64,000 nt of DNA from JANMCE01 sp963791625 (GTDB lineage Bacteria; Actinomycetota; Acidimicrobiia; Acidimicrobiales; Ilumatobacteraceae). Both the position numbers and the translations under genes were made by a program. The DNA lies in NCBI GenBank assembly GCA_963791625.1, contig CAWBTA010000006.1, forward strand, positions 1,674,001 to 1,738,000. Direction: 5' to 3'. The first letter of the stretch is position 1, and the number at the start of each line of letters is the position of its first letter. Below the pieces are notes generated by a model that was given only the letters and a program-made list of their open reading frames with translations, was not told the DNA's origin and ran no database searches. Below are positions 54,310 to 62,809 of the stretch, in pieces.

Positions 54310-54873
54310 ATGGATCCGATCGAGAAGTTCGCCGCGGCGGTCGACATCGCCCACGGGATCATCGCCAACGTGCCTGCTGACCGCTGGTCATCGCAGTCCC
54401 CGTGCAGCGAGTGGGATGTCCGCGCTGTCGTGAATCACCTCATCGGCGGTGCCATGGTGATTAGTGCGAGCGTGAGAGGGCAGGAGATCGACCTCGGCCC
54501 GCTGGCGGGGGATCTCGGCGGGGCCGCCCCGGCCGCCATCTTCCGGGCCGCCGCCGACGATGCGCTCGCCGCGTTCAAGGCTGATCCGTCTGTGCTCGGT
54601 CGCACAGTGCAGCTGCCGTTCGGTGAGTACCCCGGTGCTGAAGTCGCCAACCTCTTCACGAACGACTTCTTCGGACACGCGTGGGACATTGCGAAGGCCA
54701 GCGGTCAGAGCACGGACATCGCGCCCGCCATGGCCGAAGCCGTGCTCGCCGACCTCCGTCACTACATCACCGCCGACCTCCGCATTCCCGGGATGTACGA
54801 CGCGGAGCAGCCGGCGCCTGCCGATGCGCCGGCGGCCGATCGCATGGCCGCGTTCATGGGCCGCCAGGTCTGA
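54310..54873 (+). CDS. TIGR03086-type protein of the DinB/mycothiol-dependent fold
   Basis: 187 residues from ATG at 54310 with AAGGAG 6 bases upstream. Four-helix DinB-like fold: FAAAVDIAHGIIANVPADRW, then SPCSEWDVRAVVNHLIGGAM with the conserved W-x-V-x-x-L/V-x-x-H metal ligand, later FFGHAWDIAKASGQ (second His). Relatives include mycothiol-dependent maleylpyruvate isomerase. Substrate unknown. Stands alone, convergent with bcp. Confidence 0.85.
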   Translation: MDPIEKFAAAVDIAHGIIANVPADRWSSQSPCSEWDVRAVVNHLIGGAMVISASVRGQEIDLGPLAGDLGGAAPAAIFRAAADDALAAFKADPSVLGRTVQLPFGEYPGAEVANLFTNDFFGHAWDIAKASGQSTDIAPAMAEAVLADLRHYITADLRIPGMYDAEQPAPADAPAADRMAAFMGRQV

Positions 54874-54969
54874 CGGTCCGACCCGAGACCAACCACGGGG
54901 AGCACCAATGGGGCACGCGTCGGGAGATCCCTTCGCAACGTTCTCTGGACTGGGGTCAGCCTCGGCCTG

Positions 54970-55421
54970 TCAGCTCACAGCGCGGACGGCGGCGATGAGT
55001 TCGTCGGTGGAGCGGAAGGTGAGGCCGGCGATGGCGCGATGGACGTAGCGGATGATGCCGTCCTTGTCGATGACGAACACGCTGCGGCGGGGGAAGCCGA
55101 GCGGACCGAGCGTGCCGTAGGCGTCGGCGACGGTCTTGTCGGCGTCGGCAAGAAGCGGAAACGTCAGGCCGAGCTTCTCGGCGAACTTCTCGTGGCTGTC
55201 GAGACTCTGACTGCTGATGGCCAGCACCTGAGCGCCGACGTCCTGGAACTCACCCATGCCTGTGTTGTAGCTATTGAGCTGCTTGGTGCAGACCGGGGAG
55301 TCGTCGGCCGGATAAAAACCACCACAACGGGCTTGCCCCGGAAATGAGCGAGTGAATACGTGTTGCCACCGGTACCTGGAAGGGAGAAATCAGGCGCTCG
55401 GTCGCCAACCGACACGGCCAC
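54970..55421 (-). pseudogene. bcp: Thioredoxin-dependent peroxiredoxin (Bcp type), one frame break
   Basis: Reduces peroxides. N-terminal frame: VGDRAPDFSLPGTGGNTYSL, HFRGKPVVVVF. One T missing from the run at 55314-55318 (five instead of six) separates it from YPADDSPVCTKQLNSYNTGM with the peroxidatic Cys, and VLAISSQSLDSHEKFAEKLG, GFPRRSVFVIDKDG. About 150 residues when corrected, normal for Bcp. The error sits in a homopolymer, so a sequence error is likely. Two bases after yebC. Confidence 0.85.
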
Positions 55422-55423
55422 GG

Positions 55424-56173
55424 TCAGGCCTCCAGCTGCTGAATGATGGCATCAGGAATATCGAAGTTTCCGTACACCTCTTGCACGTCGTCGTTCTCCT
55501 CCAACGCATCGATGGTGCGCAGCACGGCCTTGGCGTTTTCGAGTGTCTCAAGCTCGATGGTGGACGACGGCAGCATGGTGGTATCGGCCGACTCCACCGT
55601 GAGTCCGGCGGCTTCGAACGCCTCCCGCAGAGACTCGGTCGCCTGAGGTTCACACACCACGCGCCATGAGTCCTCGTAGCGGCTGATGTCGTCGGCGCCT
55701 GCATCGAGGCCGGCCATCATCACATCGTCCTCCGTGTGCTTACCAGCCACCATCACCACGCCTTTGCGGCTGAACTGCCACGACACCGCGCCAGGCTCGG
55801 CCAGCGCGCCGCCGGTCTTGGAAAAGATCGAGCGGATGTCGGAGCCACTGCGGTTTCGGTTGTCGGTGAGTACGTCGACCATGATCGCAGCGCCGCCCGG
55901 GGCGTAGCCCTCGTATGTGATGTGCTCGTAGTTCACCCCTTCAAGCTCACCGGTGCCGCGCTTGATTGCCCGCTCGATGGTGTCGATCGGCACCGACGAG
56001 CTGCGGGCTTTGGTGAAGTGGGTACGAAGGGTGGCGTTGGTGTTGATGTCTCCCCCGCCTTGCCGGGCCGCCACCTCAACCTGACGGATCAGCTTGGCAA
56101 ACAGCTTGGCGCGGGCCTGGTCGGCCGCACCCTTCTTGTGCTTGATAGTTGCCCATTTGGAGTGGCCGGACAT
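55424..56173 (-). CDS. yebC: YebC/PmpR-family translation or transcription regulator
   Basis: 249 residues starting MSGHSKWATIKHKKGAADQA, the unmistakable family N-terminus. Further conserved parts: YEGYAPGGAAIMVDVLTDNR, GALAEPGAVSWQFSRKGVVM and the C-terminal LEENDDVQEVYGNFDIPD. Family members help ribosomes at polyproline or act as regulators. Order pdxS-pdxT-yebC is shared with Mycobacterium. Confidence 0.96.
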   Translation of the reverse strand: MSGHSKWATIKHKKGAADQARAKLFAKLIRQVEVAARQGGGDINTNATLRTHFTKARSSSVPIDTIERAIKRGTGELEGVNYEHITYEGYAPGGAAIMVDVLTDNRNRSGSDIRSIFSKTGGALAEPGAVSWQFSRKGVVMVAGKHTEDDVMMAGLDAGADDISRYEDSWRVVCEPQATESLREAFEAAGLTVESADTTMLPSSTIELETLENAKAVLRTIDALEENDDVQEVYGNFDIPDAIIQQLEA

Positions 56174-56179
56174 GGTTAC

Positions 56180-56773
56180 TCACGATCCTTGAACGAGGGA
56201 AGAAACAAAGTACTGGTGGATACGACGGTCGGCAGTCAGTTCGGGGTGAAACGAGGAAACGAGCACATTCTTGTACCGACAGAGCACCGGGCGTTCCGCG
56301 GTCATTGCCAGCACTGTCACTTCCGGCGCAACGTGCTCAACGATGGGGGCGCGAATGAACATCGCATGGAAGTCACCGCCGGGTATTTCGTCGATGCTGA
56401 GGTCGGCCTCGAAGCTGTCGATCTGACGTCCGTATGCGTTGCGGCGCACGTCGATTGGGAGCGCGCCGAAGCTGCGCTGATCGGGTCGGCCGTCCAACAC
56501 TTTTTCCGCCAGCAGGATCATGCCCGCGCAGGTGCCGAACACCGGCATACCGTCGGCGAGTCGGGCGGCGAGCGGCTCGAACAGCTCGAAGGTGACCAAC
56601 AGTTTCGACATCGTGGTGGACTCTCCGCCCGGCAGTACAAGCGCATCGACCGCGGCAAGCTGTTCGGCGGTACGTACCTCGACAGCGGTTACCCCAATAT
56701 CAGCAAAGGCCTGCACATGCGCGGCGAACGCGCCCTGCAGGGCCAACACGCCGATCGTTGGTGGCCGGTTCAC
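56180..56773 (-). CDS. pdxT: Pyridoxal 5'-phosphate synthase glutaminase subunit PdxT
   Basis: Supplies ammonia to PdxS. 197 residues: VLALQGAFAAHVQAFADIG, LVLPGGESTTMSKLL, nucleophile Cys in PVFGTCAGMILLAEKV (~79) and His-Glu in VSSFHPELTADRRIHQYF (~170). 27 bases after pdxS and 6 before yebC: one operon. Confidence 0.96.
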   Translation of the reverse strand: MNRPPTIGVLALQGAFAAHVQAFADIGVTAVEVRTAEQLAAVDALVLPGGESTTMSKLLVTFELFEPLAARLADGMPVFGTCAGMILLAEKVLDGRPDQRSFGALPIDVRRNAYGRQIDSFEADLSIDEIPGGDFHAMFIRAPIVEHVAPEVTVLAMTAERPVLCRYKNVLVSSFHPELTADRRIHQYFVSSLVQGS

Positions 56774-56800
56774 CTGGGGGCTCCTGAGGGATGATGGTGC

Positions 56801-57697
56801 CTACCAGCCGCGGTCGGCGAACTTGGCGTGCGGCTCGTCCATGTTGATGCCGGTCATGGGAGCACCGAGGTTGCGGCTTACCTTGGCCAAAATGTGCGCG
56901 TCACGGAAGTTGGTGGTGGCTTCCACAATCGCCTTGGCCCGCGGGGCCGGGTCGTCGCTCTTGAAGATGCCTGAGCCGACGAAAACGGCCTCGGCACCAA
57001 GCTGCATGGCGAGCGCGGCGTCCGCGGGTGTGGCGAGGCCACCGGCGCAGAACAGCGGCACGGGCAGCTTGCCGGTCTCGGCCAGTTCCTGCACCAGCCC
57101 GATCGGGGCCTGCAGGTTCTTGGCCCACTGGTACAGCTCGGCGGAATCGGCCTGGGTGATCTTGCGGATGTCGCCAAGGATGGAACGCAGGTGACGCACG
57201 GCCTCAACGATGTTGCCGGTGCCGGCCTCACCCTTCGAGCGGATCATGCAGGCACCTTCGGAGATGCGGCGAAGCGCCTCACCCAGGTTGGTCGCGCCGC
57301 AGACGAACGGAACGGTGAAGGCCCACTTGTCGATGTGGTGAGCCTCATCAGCCGGAGTGAGCACTTCGGATTCATCCACGTAGTCGACGCCGAGCGCCTC
57401 CAGGATCTGGGCCTCCACGAAGTGACCGATACGAGCTTTCGCCATCACAGGAATGGAGACAACCGCCTGGATGCCCTCGATCATTTCGGGGTCACTCATG
57501 CGAGCCACACCACCATCACGGCGGATGTCGGCGGGAACGCGCTCCAACGCCATGACGGCGCACGCACCGGCATCCTCGGCGATCTTTGCCTGCTCAGCAT
57601 TGACGACGTCCATGATGACGCCGCCCTTCAACATTTCGGCCAGACCGCGCTTGACGGCGACGGTTCCGGTGGCACGGGGAGTGGAGGAGTCAGCCAT
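56801..57697 (-). CDS. pdxS: Pyridoxal 5'-phosphate synthase subunit PdxS
   Basis: Builds PLP from ribose 5-phosphate, glyceraldehyde 3-phosphate and ammonia. 298 residues from ATG at 57697 (MADSSTPRATGTVAVKRGLA). Catalytic Lys in KGGVIMDVVNAEQAKIAEDA and VSIPVMAKARIGHFVEAQIL, phosphate loop KGEAGTGNIVEAVRH. A TACACT box six bases before the ATG and no Shine-Dalgarno suggest a leaderless mRNA. Confidence 0.97.
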   Translation of the reverse strand: MADSSTPRATGTVAVKRGLAEMLKGGVIMDVVNAEQAKIAEDAGACAVMALERVPADIRRDGGVARMSDPEMIEGIQAVVSIPVMAKARIGHFVEAQILEALGVDYVDESEVLTPADEAHHIDKWAFTVPFVCGATNLGEALRRISEGACMIRSKGEAGTGNIVEAVRHLRSILGDIRKITQADSAELYQWAKNLQAPIGLVQELAETGKLPVPLFCAGGLATPADAALAMQLGAEAVFVGSGIFKSDDPAPRAKAIVEATTNFRDAHILAKVSRNLGAPMTGINMDEPHAKFADRGW

Positions 57698-57703
57698 GTA
57701 CAA

Positions 57704-57709
57704 AGTGTA
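57704..57709 (-). promoter_or_regulatory. Putative -10 box of pdxS
   Basis: TACACT, then six bases (TTGTAC), then the pdxS ATG. The same TA-N-A-CT, six-base, ATG geometry precedes the HNH gene at 52798. No convincing -35 hexamer was identified. Confidence 0.4.
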
Positions 57710-57751
57710 TGCCGACGGCGGTCACGAACCCCATTGGAGTTTCTGTAGCGA

Positions 57752-57806
57752 GCCGACTTTGCGACAAAACCGGGTGTCTGACGACCGGTTTTGTCGCAAA
57801 GTCGGC
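57752..57806. repeat. 22-bp perfect inverted repeat
   Basis: Arms 57752-57773 and 57785-57806 are exact reverse complements (core TTTGCGACAAAACCGG) around an 11-base spacer. The element lies between the stop of the DUF3048 gene and the pdxS promoter. It may terminate the former or be a dispersed palindromic repeat; no U-tract follows on either strand. Confidence 0.75.
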
Positions 57807-57814
57807 GGAGGTCG

Positions 57815-58912
57815 TCAGAGCTGCGGGTCGTTTGTGGCTTCGGTGGTGAACGGAAGCTCCAGGAAGGTCCGGCCGGGCGTGAGGCCGATCGGCTTCTTGT
57901 CGGCGTCAAGCAACGTGTAGGGGTCGGTCGCCTTCAATCGAGTCCAGGTGCCCTTCACGATCTTGCCCGCCGTCAGCACCCAGGCCTCGCCTTCACCAAC
58001 GGTGTAGGCAACGGGCGAGCCATTGCTGAACTCGTATCGGGTGAACGCCACCACAACGTTGGCGGGCGACAGCTGTTCACCGTCGAGGTCGTCGTGCTGC
58101 CGGCCGTCGGTGTCACGAAGCCAGGCAGACTTCTCTTTGCTCCAGTGCCAGGTTGCGTGCGTGCCTGACAGTTGCAGTTCGAGCTTCTCAAGGTCCTTGC
58201 CACCAGTCGGCGCCTCGCCGGCTTTGCGGTAGACGAACATCGGAGCCGGGGTGGTCTTACCGGGCGGCGTCTTCTCATAAGCCTTGGTGGTACTGATAAA
58301 GAACTCTGTGTAGTCCGCCAGCCGGCGCCCCACCGTGTAGAGCTCGGTGCCGTACTTGTCGTAGCCGACATCGGTAACGTTGTCGAGGCCGCGGACCACC
58401 GCGATGACGCCGTCGTTGGCACCCGACCACGCAAACAACGGCGTGCCAAGGCCGCGCAGCAGGTCGGCATCGGTGTTACGGGCAGAACGGACGGAGCCGA
58501 TCTTTTCGCAGTCGGTCGACTGGAACACGGCCATGAATCGAGTGATGCCCTCAACGATTTCTTCGATGACGATGTCCGCCTGATTGAGACCGGCCTGCGG
58601 ACGGGCCGCCGCCGCATTGTTGACCTTGACGGCCAACGCCGGACGGGCGTAGTTGGCGTCATTGGTGGCGGGCAGGCCGGTGAACGGGTAGACCTTGGCC
58701 GGGATCGTCGTCGTGGTGGTTGGCGCCACGGTGGTGGTCGGTGCAACCGTTGTGGTCACGGGCGGCAGCGTGGTGGACGATGTGCTCGTCGTGGCGGGAG
58801 CCACGGTGGTGGGTGCCACCGCCGCTTTCTTCTTCCCGCCGCAGGCCGCTGCGATGGGCGTGACCACCGCACCGGCAGCGAGGGCGCGAAGAAACGTCGA
58901 ACGGGTGATCAT
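57815..58912 (-). CDS. DUF3048 lipoprotein (YerB-like)
   Basis: 365 residues. Signal with lipobox (VTPIAAAC, Cys ~24) and a Thr/Pro/Val linker (~35-72), then the DUF3048 fold: FTGLPATNDANYARPALAVK, RPQAGLNQADIVIEEIVEGI, FMAVFQSTDCEKIGSVRSAR and the C-terminal half ending TPGRTFLELPF. An early RxxF-type region may also allow Tat export. Role unknown; family members are lipid-anchored in Gram-positives. Confidence 0.88.
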   Translation of the reverse strand: MITRSTFLRALAAGAVVTPIAAACGGKKKAAVAPTTVAPATTSTSSTTLPPVTTTVAPTTTVAPTTTTTIPAKVYPFTGLPATNDANYARPALAVKVNNAAAARPQAGLNQADIVIEEIVEGITRFMAVFQSTDCEKIGSVRSARNTDADLLRGLGTPLFAWSGANDGVIAVVRGLDNVTDVGYDKYGTELYTVGRRLADYTEFFISTTKAYEKTPPGKTTPAPMFVYRKAGEAPTGGKDLEKLELQLSGTHATWHWSKEKSAWLRDTDGRQHDDLDGEQLSPANVVVAFTRYEFSNGSPVAYTVGEGEAWVLTAGKIVKGTWTRLKATDPYTLLDADKKPIGLTPGRTFLELPFTTEATNDPQL

Positions 58913-58918
58913 GATGAT

Positions 58919-59824
58919 TTACAACTCCTGAAGTAAGGCGATGCGCTCTTCAAGTGGCGGATGCGTATCGAAGAGTCGATTGAGGCGAGAAAGCTTTCCC
59001 TCGTCCTCGGCTCGGGGCACCGGGTTTTCGATCCAAAGGTGTGCCGTGGCACGGGTCGCCGAATGGGTGACGGTACAGTCTGCCTGCAATTTCTCCAGAG
59101 CGGAGATCAGGCCAGGCGGATAGCGGGTCATTTGTACTGCGGAAACGTCGGCAAGCGTTTCTCGTCGGCGGCTGAGCGCCAACTGAAAGAGTTTTCCGAT
59201 AATCGGGGCCACAATGAGCATGGCGAACCCGATGATGGCGAGCGGGTTGCCGCTGTCGTTGTGATCACCGTCACGTCGAGTACGGCCGCCGTTCCACCAC
59301 GTCAGACGGATGACCGTGTCGGAAATGATGGCGATAGTGCCGAGCAGCGTGACCGCCAGGGTGGCCACCAGCACGTCGTAGTTGCGGATGTGCGACAGCT
59401 CATGGGCCAGCACGCCTTCGAGTTCCACCCGGTTCATCATGTCGAGAAGACCGGTGGTGACGGCAACCGAAGCGTGCTTCGGATCGCGTCCGGTAGCGAA
59501 GGCGTTGGGCGCAGGGTCGGTGACGATGTACACCTTCGGCATCGGCAGGCCACCCGCTATGCAGAGGCCCTCGATCACGTTGTACAGCCGTTTGTACTGC
59601 TCGGGATCGGCCAACTCAGCCCGACTGACAGCGAGGGCCACTTTGTCGCTGTACCAGTACGAACCGAAGGCCATAACGCCCGACAGGATCAAAGCAGCGA
59701 CGGTGCCGATCGTGCCGTAGCCGATGAGCTGGCCGACGAAGAAACCAAGCAGCGCAACGAGCGCGACGAAACCGATGACCAGCAGGACCGACCGCCGTTT
59801 GTTTGCTGCGATTTGTTCGTACAC
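58919..59824 (-). CDS. htpX: M48 zinc metalloprotease HtpX
   Basis: Membrane protease for misfolded membrane proteins. 301 residues: two N-terminal transmembrane helices, AFATGRDPKHASVAVTTGLL, the HExxH motif as VLAHELSHIRNYD (~150), two more helices and the third ligand region ETLADVSAVQMTRYP. Just after the DUF3048 gene upstream boundary and 27 bases from lemA; the lemA-htpX pair is common. Confidence 0.95.
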   Translation of the reverse strand: MYEQIAANKRRSVLLVIGFVALVALLGFFVGQLIGYGTIGTVAALILSGVMAFGSYWYSDKVALAVSRAELADPEQYKRLYNVIEGLCIAGGLPMPKVYIVTDPAPNAFATGRDPKHASVAVTTGLLDMMNRVELEGVLAHELSHIRNYDVLVATLAVTLLGTIAIISDTVIRLTWWNGGRTRRDGDHNDSGNPLAIIGFAMLIVAPIIGKLFQLALSRRRETLADVSAVQMTRYPPGLISALEKLQADCTVTHSATRATAHLWIENPVPRAEDEGKLSRLNRLFDTHPPLEERIALLQEL

Positions 59825-59851
59825 GTGGCTCCCGCCGTTGACCTGCGTTGG

Positions 59852-60415
59852 TTAGAACTGCACCTTCGGCACTTCGCGCGACCCTTCGTCGGTCTGGAAG
59901 TACTCGCGGTGCACCATCTTCTTGATGCCGGCCAGGATCGAGGTTGGGAACTGCTCGATCTTGGTGTTGTACTTCATCACCGTGTCGTTATAGAACTGTC
60001 GGGCATAGGAGATTTTGCCTTCCGTCGCCGACAATTCCTCCTGCAGCGCCAAGAAGTTCTGATTCGCCTTCAGATCCGGATACGCCTCCGACAGCGCGAA
60101 AACCTGGCGAAGCGAGGCCGTGAGGTTGGTATCGGCCTGCGCAGCGGCTGCCGCCGTCGACGAGCCACCGGCCGAGGCCGAAATGGCTGAGTTCCGGGCC
60201 TGGATGACGGCGTCGAGCGTGCTTTTCTCGTGTGCCGCGTAGCCCTTGACGGTTTCGATGAGGTTGGGAATCAGGTCAAAACGACGCTTGAGTTGCACGT
60301 CGATCTGGGCCCAAGCGTTTTCCACCCGGTTGCGCAATTGCACCAGGTTGTTGAACATGACGACGACGACGATGACGAGGAGTACGACCAACACGAGAAT
60401 GACGATGGCGATCAT
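59852..60415 (-). CDS. lemA: LemA-family membrane protein
   Basis: 187 residues. N-terminal helix IVILVLVVLLVIVVVVMFNN, then NRVENAWAQIDVQLKRRFDL and IPNLIETVKGYAAHEKST, LQEELSATEGKISYARQFYN, DTVMKYNTKIEQFPTSILAG, the classic LemA coiled-coil signature. Function poorly defined; co-occurs with HtpX. Confidence 0.95.
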   Translation of the reverse strand: MIAIVILVLVVLLVIVVVVMFNNLVQLRNRVENAWAQIDVQLKRRFDLIPNLIETVKGYAAHEKSTLDAVIQARNSAISASAGGSSTAAAAAQADTNLTASLRQVFALSEAYPDLKANQNFLALQEELSATEGKISYARQFYNDTVMKYNTKIEQFPTSILAGIKKMVHREYFQTDEGSREVPKVQF

Positions 60416-60427
60416 GGTGCGACCCTT

Positions 60428-61614
60428 TCAGAAGAGTGAAGCTGAGATGATACGGCGAAGAAGGCCCGTAGGGGTAGCTCCCCGGAATGCTTCCGGTCGG
60501 CGCGTCGTGCGGACGGCCTCGTAAATCTGCTCGTAACGCTCGGCCAAGGCGGCCATCGAGAAGTCTTCGGCCCGCTTCAGCCCGGCCGCCATGAAGTGGG
60601 CGGCCTGCCCGGGGTCGTCCAGGATCGAACGCAGCGCTTCGGCCAGGGCGGCGGGGTCGTCCGGTTTGGCCAACACCGCGTCCTTTCCGAGCCGTGCGAC
60701 GGTGCGGTAGCCGTCGATATCGCTGGCGACCACCGGTACCCCGGCGGCCATTGCCTCAATAAGCACGACGCCGAACGACTCGCCTCGCAGCGACGGCGCG
60801 CAGTACACGGTGGCGGCTTTCATGCGGGCGAACTTCTCGGTCTCCGACAGGAAACCCAGCCACTGCAGGCGCGGGTCACCGGCGTACTTCACCTTGAGAG
60901 CGGCCGTGTCGGGCCCCTCGCCCGCGATCCAACAGCGAACGTTCGGGCCGAGGAAGCGTCATGGCTTCCAGCAGAATGCCAAGGCCCTTGCGCTCCTCGT
61001 GGCGACCGACGAACAGGATTGTCGGGCCGTCGGCGCGGTACGGCTTCACCGCTCGGATGCGCTCCAACTCCACGCCGTTCCACAGCAGTTCGTACTCGCC
61101 ACCGAGATATCGGGTTGCCAGTTCTTTGGCGTCCTCGGACACTGCGCAGCGGTAATCGATGCGCTCAGCAGTCCAACGCACCTGCCGGTTCAGGAGCCGG
61201 TAGGTGGAGCTGTCCCCGGCCGCATGGAACGTGCCGACGATGGGCGCCGGGTGCACAAACAGGCTGGTGAGCGTCGGCCCGGGTGCGAGCGGCTCGTGCA
61301 GATGGAGCACATCGAAGTCCTCATCCCGCAGTGCCGCGCAACGTTCGCAGCGCTGCAGCCGGATCGGGCGCGAGGGGTGCCACCGAGCCGTTTGCTGCGG
61401 TCGGGATCGAGTTCCCCATAGGCGTCACGAAGAGCTCCGGAGGCGGGCCATCGCACGGCGCAAGTACCCGCGCTTCATGGCCACGGCGGCGAAGTTCGCG
61501 CGCCAAACCGAGCACTTGCGCTTGCACGCCACCGGGGATGGTGAGGCTGTAGGGGCAGACGAGGCCGATACGGATATGCCGACCGTAGCGGGCGGCCGGT
61601 ACGGTTCTCCACAC
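60428..61614 (-). pseudogene. pimA: PimA-like phosphatidylinositol mannosyltransferase, two frame breaks
   Basis: GT4 glycosyltransferase. Rebuilt by removing an extra base near 61335 and another near 60944. N-terminal IRIGLVCPYSLTIPGGVQAQ, then DEDFDVLHLHEPLAPGPT, TILFVGRHEERKGLGILLEA, WIAGEGPDTAALKVKYAGDP and the donor site APSLRGESFGVVLIEAMAAG (E-x7-E). Order and motifs closely resemble mycobacterial PimA, which adds the first mannose to phosphatidylinositol. GTG at 61614 is the only in-frame start seen; it is one base from the divergent methyltransferase ATG. Confidence 0.75.
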
Positions 61615-61615
61615 A

Positions 61616-62809
61616 ATGGCCACTTTCACCCACGCGCTCGGCACCAGCGAGCTTGTCCGACGCCCCCTTTCCAACGCCGATCTTCTGCTGGCGTGGGACG
61701 CGGCCGATCAGCTTCTGCTGGAATGCCTCGCCGAGCAGGCACCCAACGCCGCCAAGGTTCTGGTGGTCAACGACAGTTTCGGCGCGCTGGCTGTCGCCCT
61801 GAACAACGCCGAGGTCACGTCATGGTCCGACAGCCGCACCGCGCACCTGGCGACTGAAACCAACCTCGCGGCCAACGGTGGCCGCACCGTGCGCATGCTG
61901 CGCAGCACCGAGCAGCCCGACGCCCACTACGACGCCGTGCTTTGGCGGATTCCCCGCTCGATGGATCTGCTGCGCTGGCAGGCCCACGCCCTTCACTCGG
62001 TGCTGACACCCGGCACGAAGGTCTGGGCTGGCGGCATGGACAAGCACCTGCCCGATCGCTCGCTTGAGGTGCTGCGCCAAATGGGCGAAACGCAGGTGCT
62101 CCCCGGTAAGAAGAAGGCCCATGTGTTCGCTGGGGTCACCGCTGCCGGTACTGCGCCAGCTGTCACGCCGTCGCCCGGTTTCACCGCCAACGACTTCGCG
62201 CTGGAATTCGTCTCCAGCCCGAACGTCTTCGGCAACAGCCGCATCGACTCCGGCACGCGTCTGTTGGCCGAGCGTTTCGACAAGATGCCCGATGCCAACC
62301 GCATTGCCGATCTCGGCTGCGGCACCGGCATCCTCGGTCTCGTTGCCCAACGCATGCAGCCGCAAGCCACGGTCCACTTCTTCGATGAGTCATACGCCGC
62401 CATCGCCGCGACCGAAGCAAACTACCGACTGAACATCGGTGATCCTGCCGACACCGGTGCCATGTTCTTCGCCGAGGATGTCATCGCCGCGGTTCCGAAT
62501 GAGCTGTATGACGTCGTGCTTTGCAACCCTCCATTCCACCAGGGCCATGTCGTCGGTGATGGCGTGGCCTGGCAGATGTTCACCAACGCCCGAGTCAGCC
62601 TGCGGATGGGTGGCGAGCTGTGGATCGTGGGCAACCGACACCTCGAGTACCACACCAAACTGGCCCGCCTGTACGGCAGCGTTCGTCAGTTGGCCGACAA
62701 CCCGAAGTTCGTGGTGCTGGCCGCTACCCGGGACTCGAAGCCGTTTGTGCCGGTGAAACGGAAGAAAAAAAGGCCCACGTCGCCTCGGTCGCGTCCAGCG
62801 CAAAGCTGA
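61616..62809 (+). CDS. Class I rRNA guanine-N2 methyltransferase, RlmG/RsmC-like
   Basis: 397 residues in two halves: an N-terminal degenerate methyltransferase-like domain (~1-190) and a C-terminal catalytic one with SAM motif I IADLGCGTGILGLVAQRMQP (~235) and the N-P-P-F motif VVLCNPPFHQGH (~300). This two-domain form matches RlmG/RsmC, which methylate guanine N2 in rRNA; the exact target is inferred. The last ~28 codons overlap the convergent esterase gene and contain an A7 run at 62765-62771. Confidence 0.86.
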   Translation: MATFTHALGTSELVRRPLSNADLLLAWDAADQLLLECLAEQAPNAAKVLVVNDSFGALAVALNNAEVTSWSDSRTAHLATETNLAANGGRTVRMLRSTEQPDAHYDAVLWRIPRSMDLLRWQAHALHSVLTPGTKVWAGGMDKHLPDRSLEVLRQMGETQVLPGKKKAHVFAGVTAAGTAPAVTPSPGFTANDFALEFVSSPNVFGNSRIDSGTRLLAERFDKMPDANRIADLGCGTGILGLVAQRMQPQATVHFFDESYAAIAATEANYRLNIGDPADTGAMFFAEDVIAAVPNELYDVVLCNPPFHQGHVVGDGVAWQMFTNARVSLRMGGELWIVGNRHLEYHTKLARLYGSVRQLADNPKFVVLAATRDSKPFVPVKRKKKRPTSPRSRPAQS

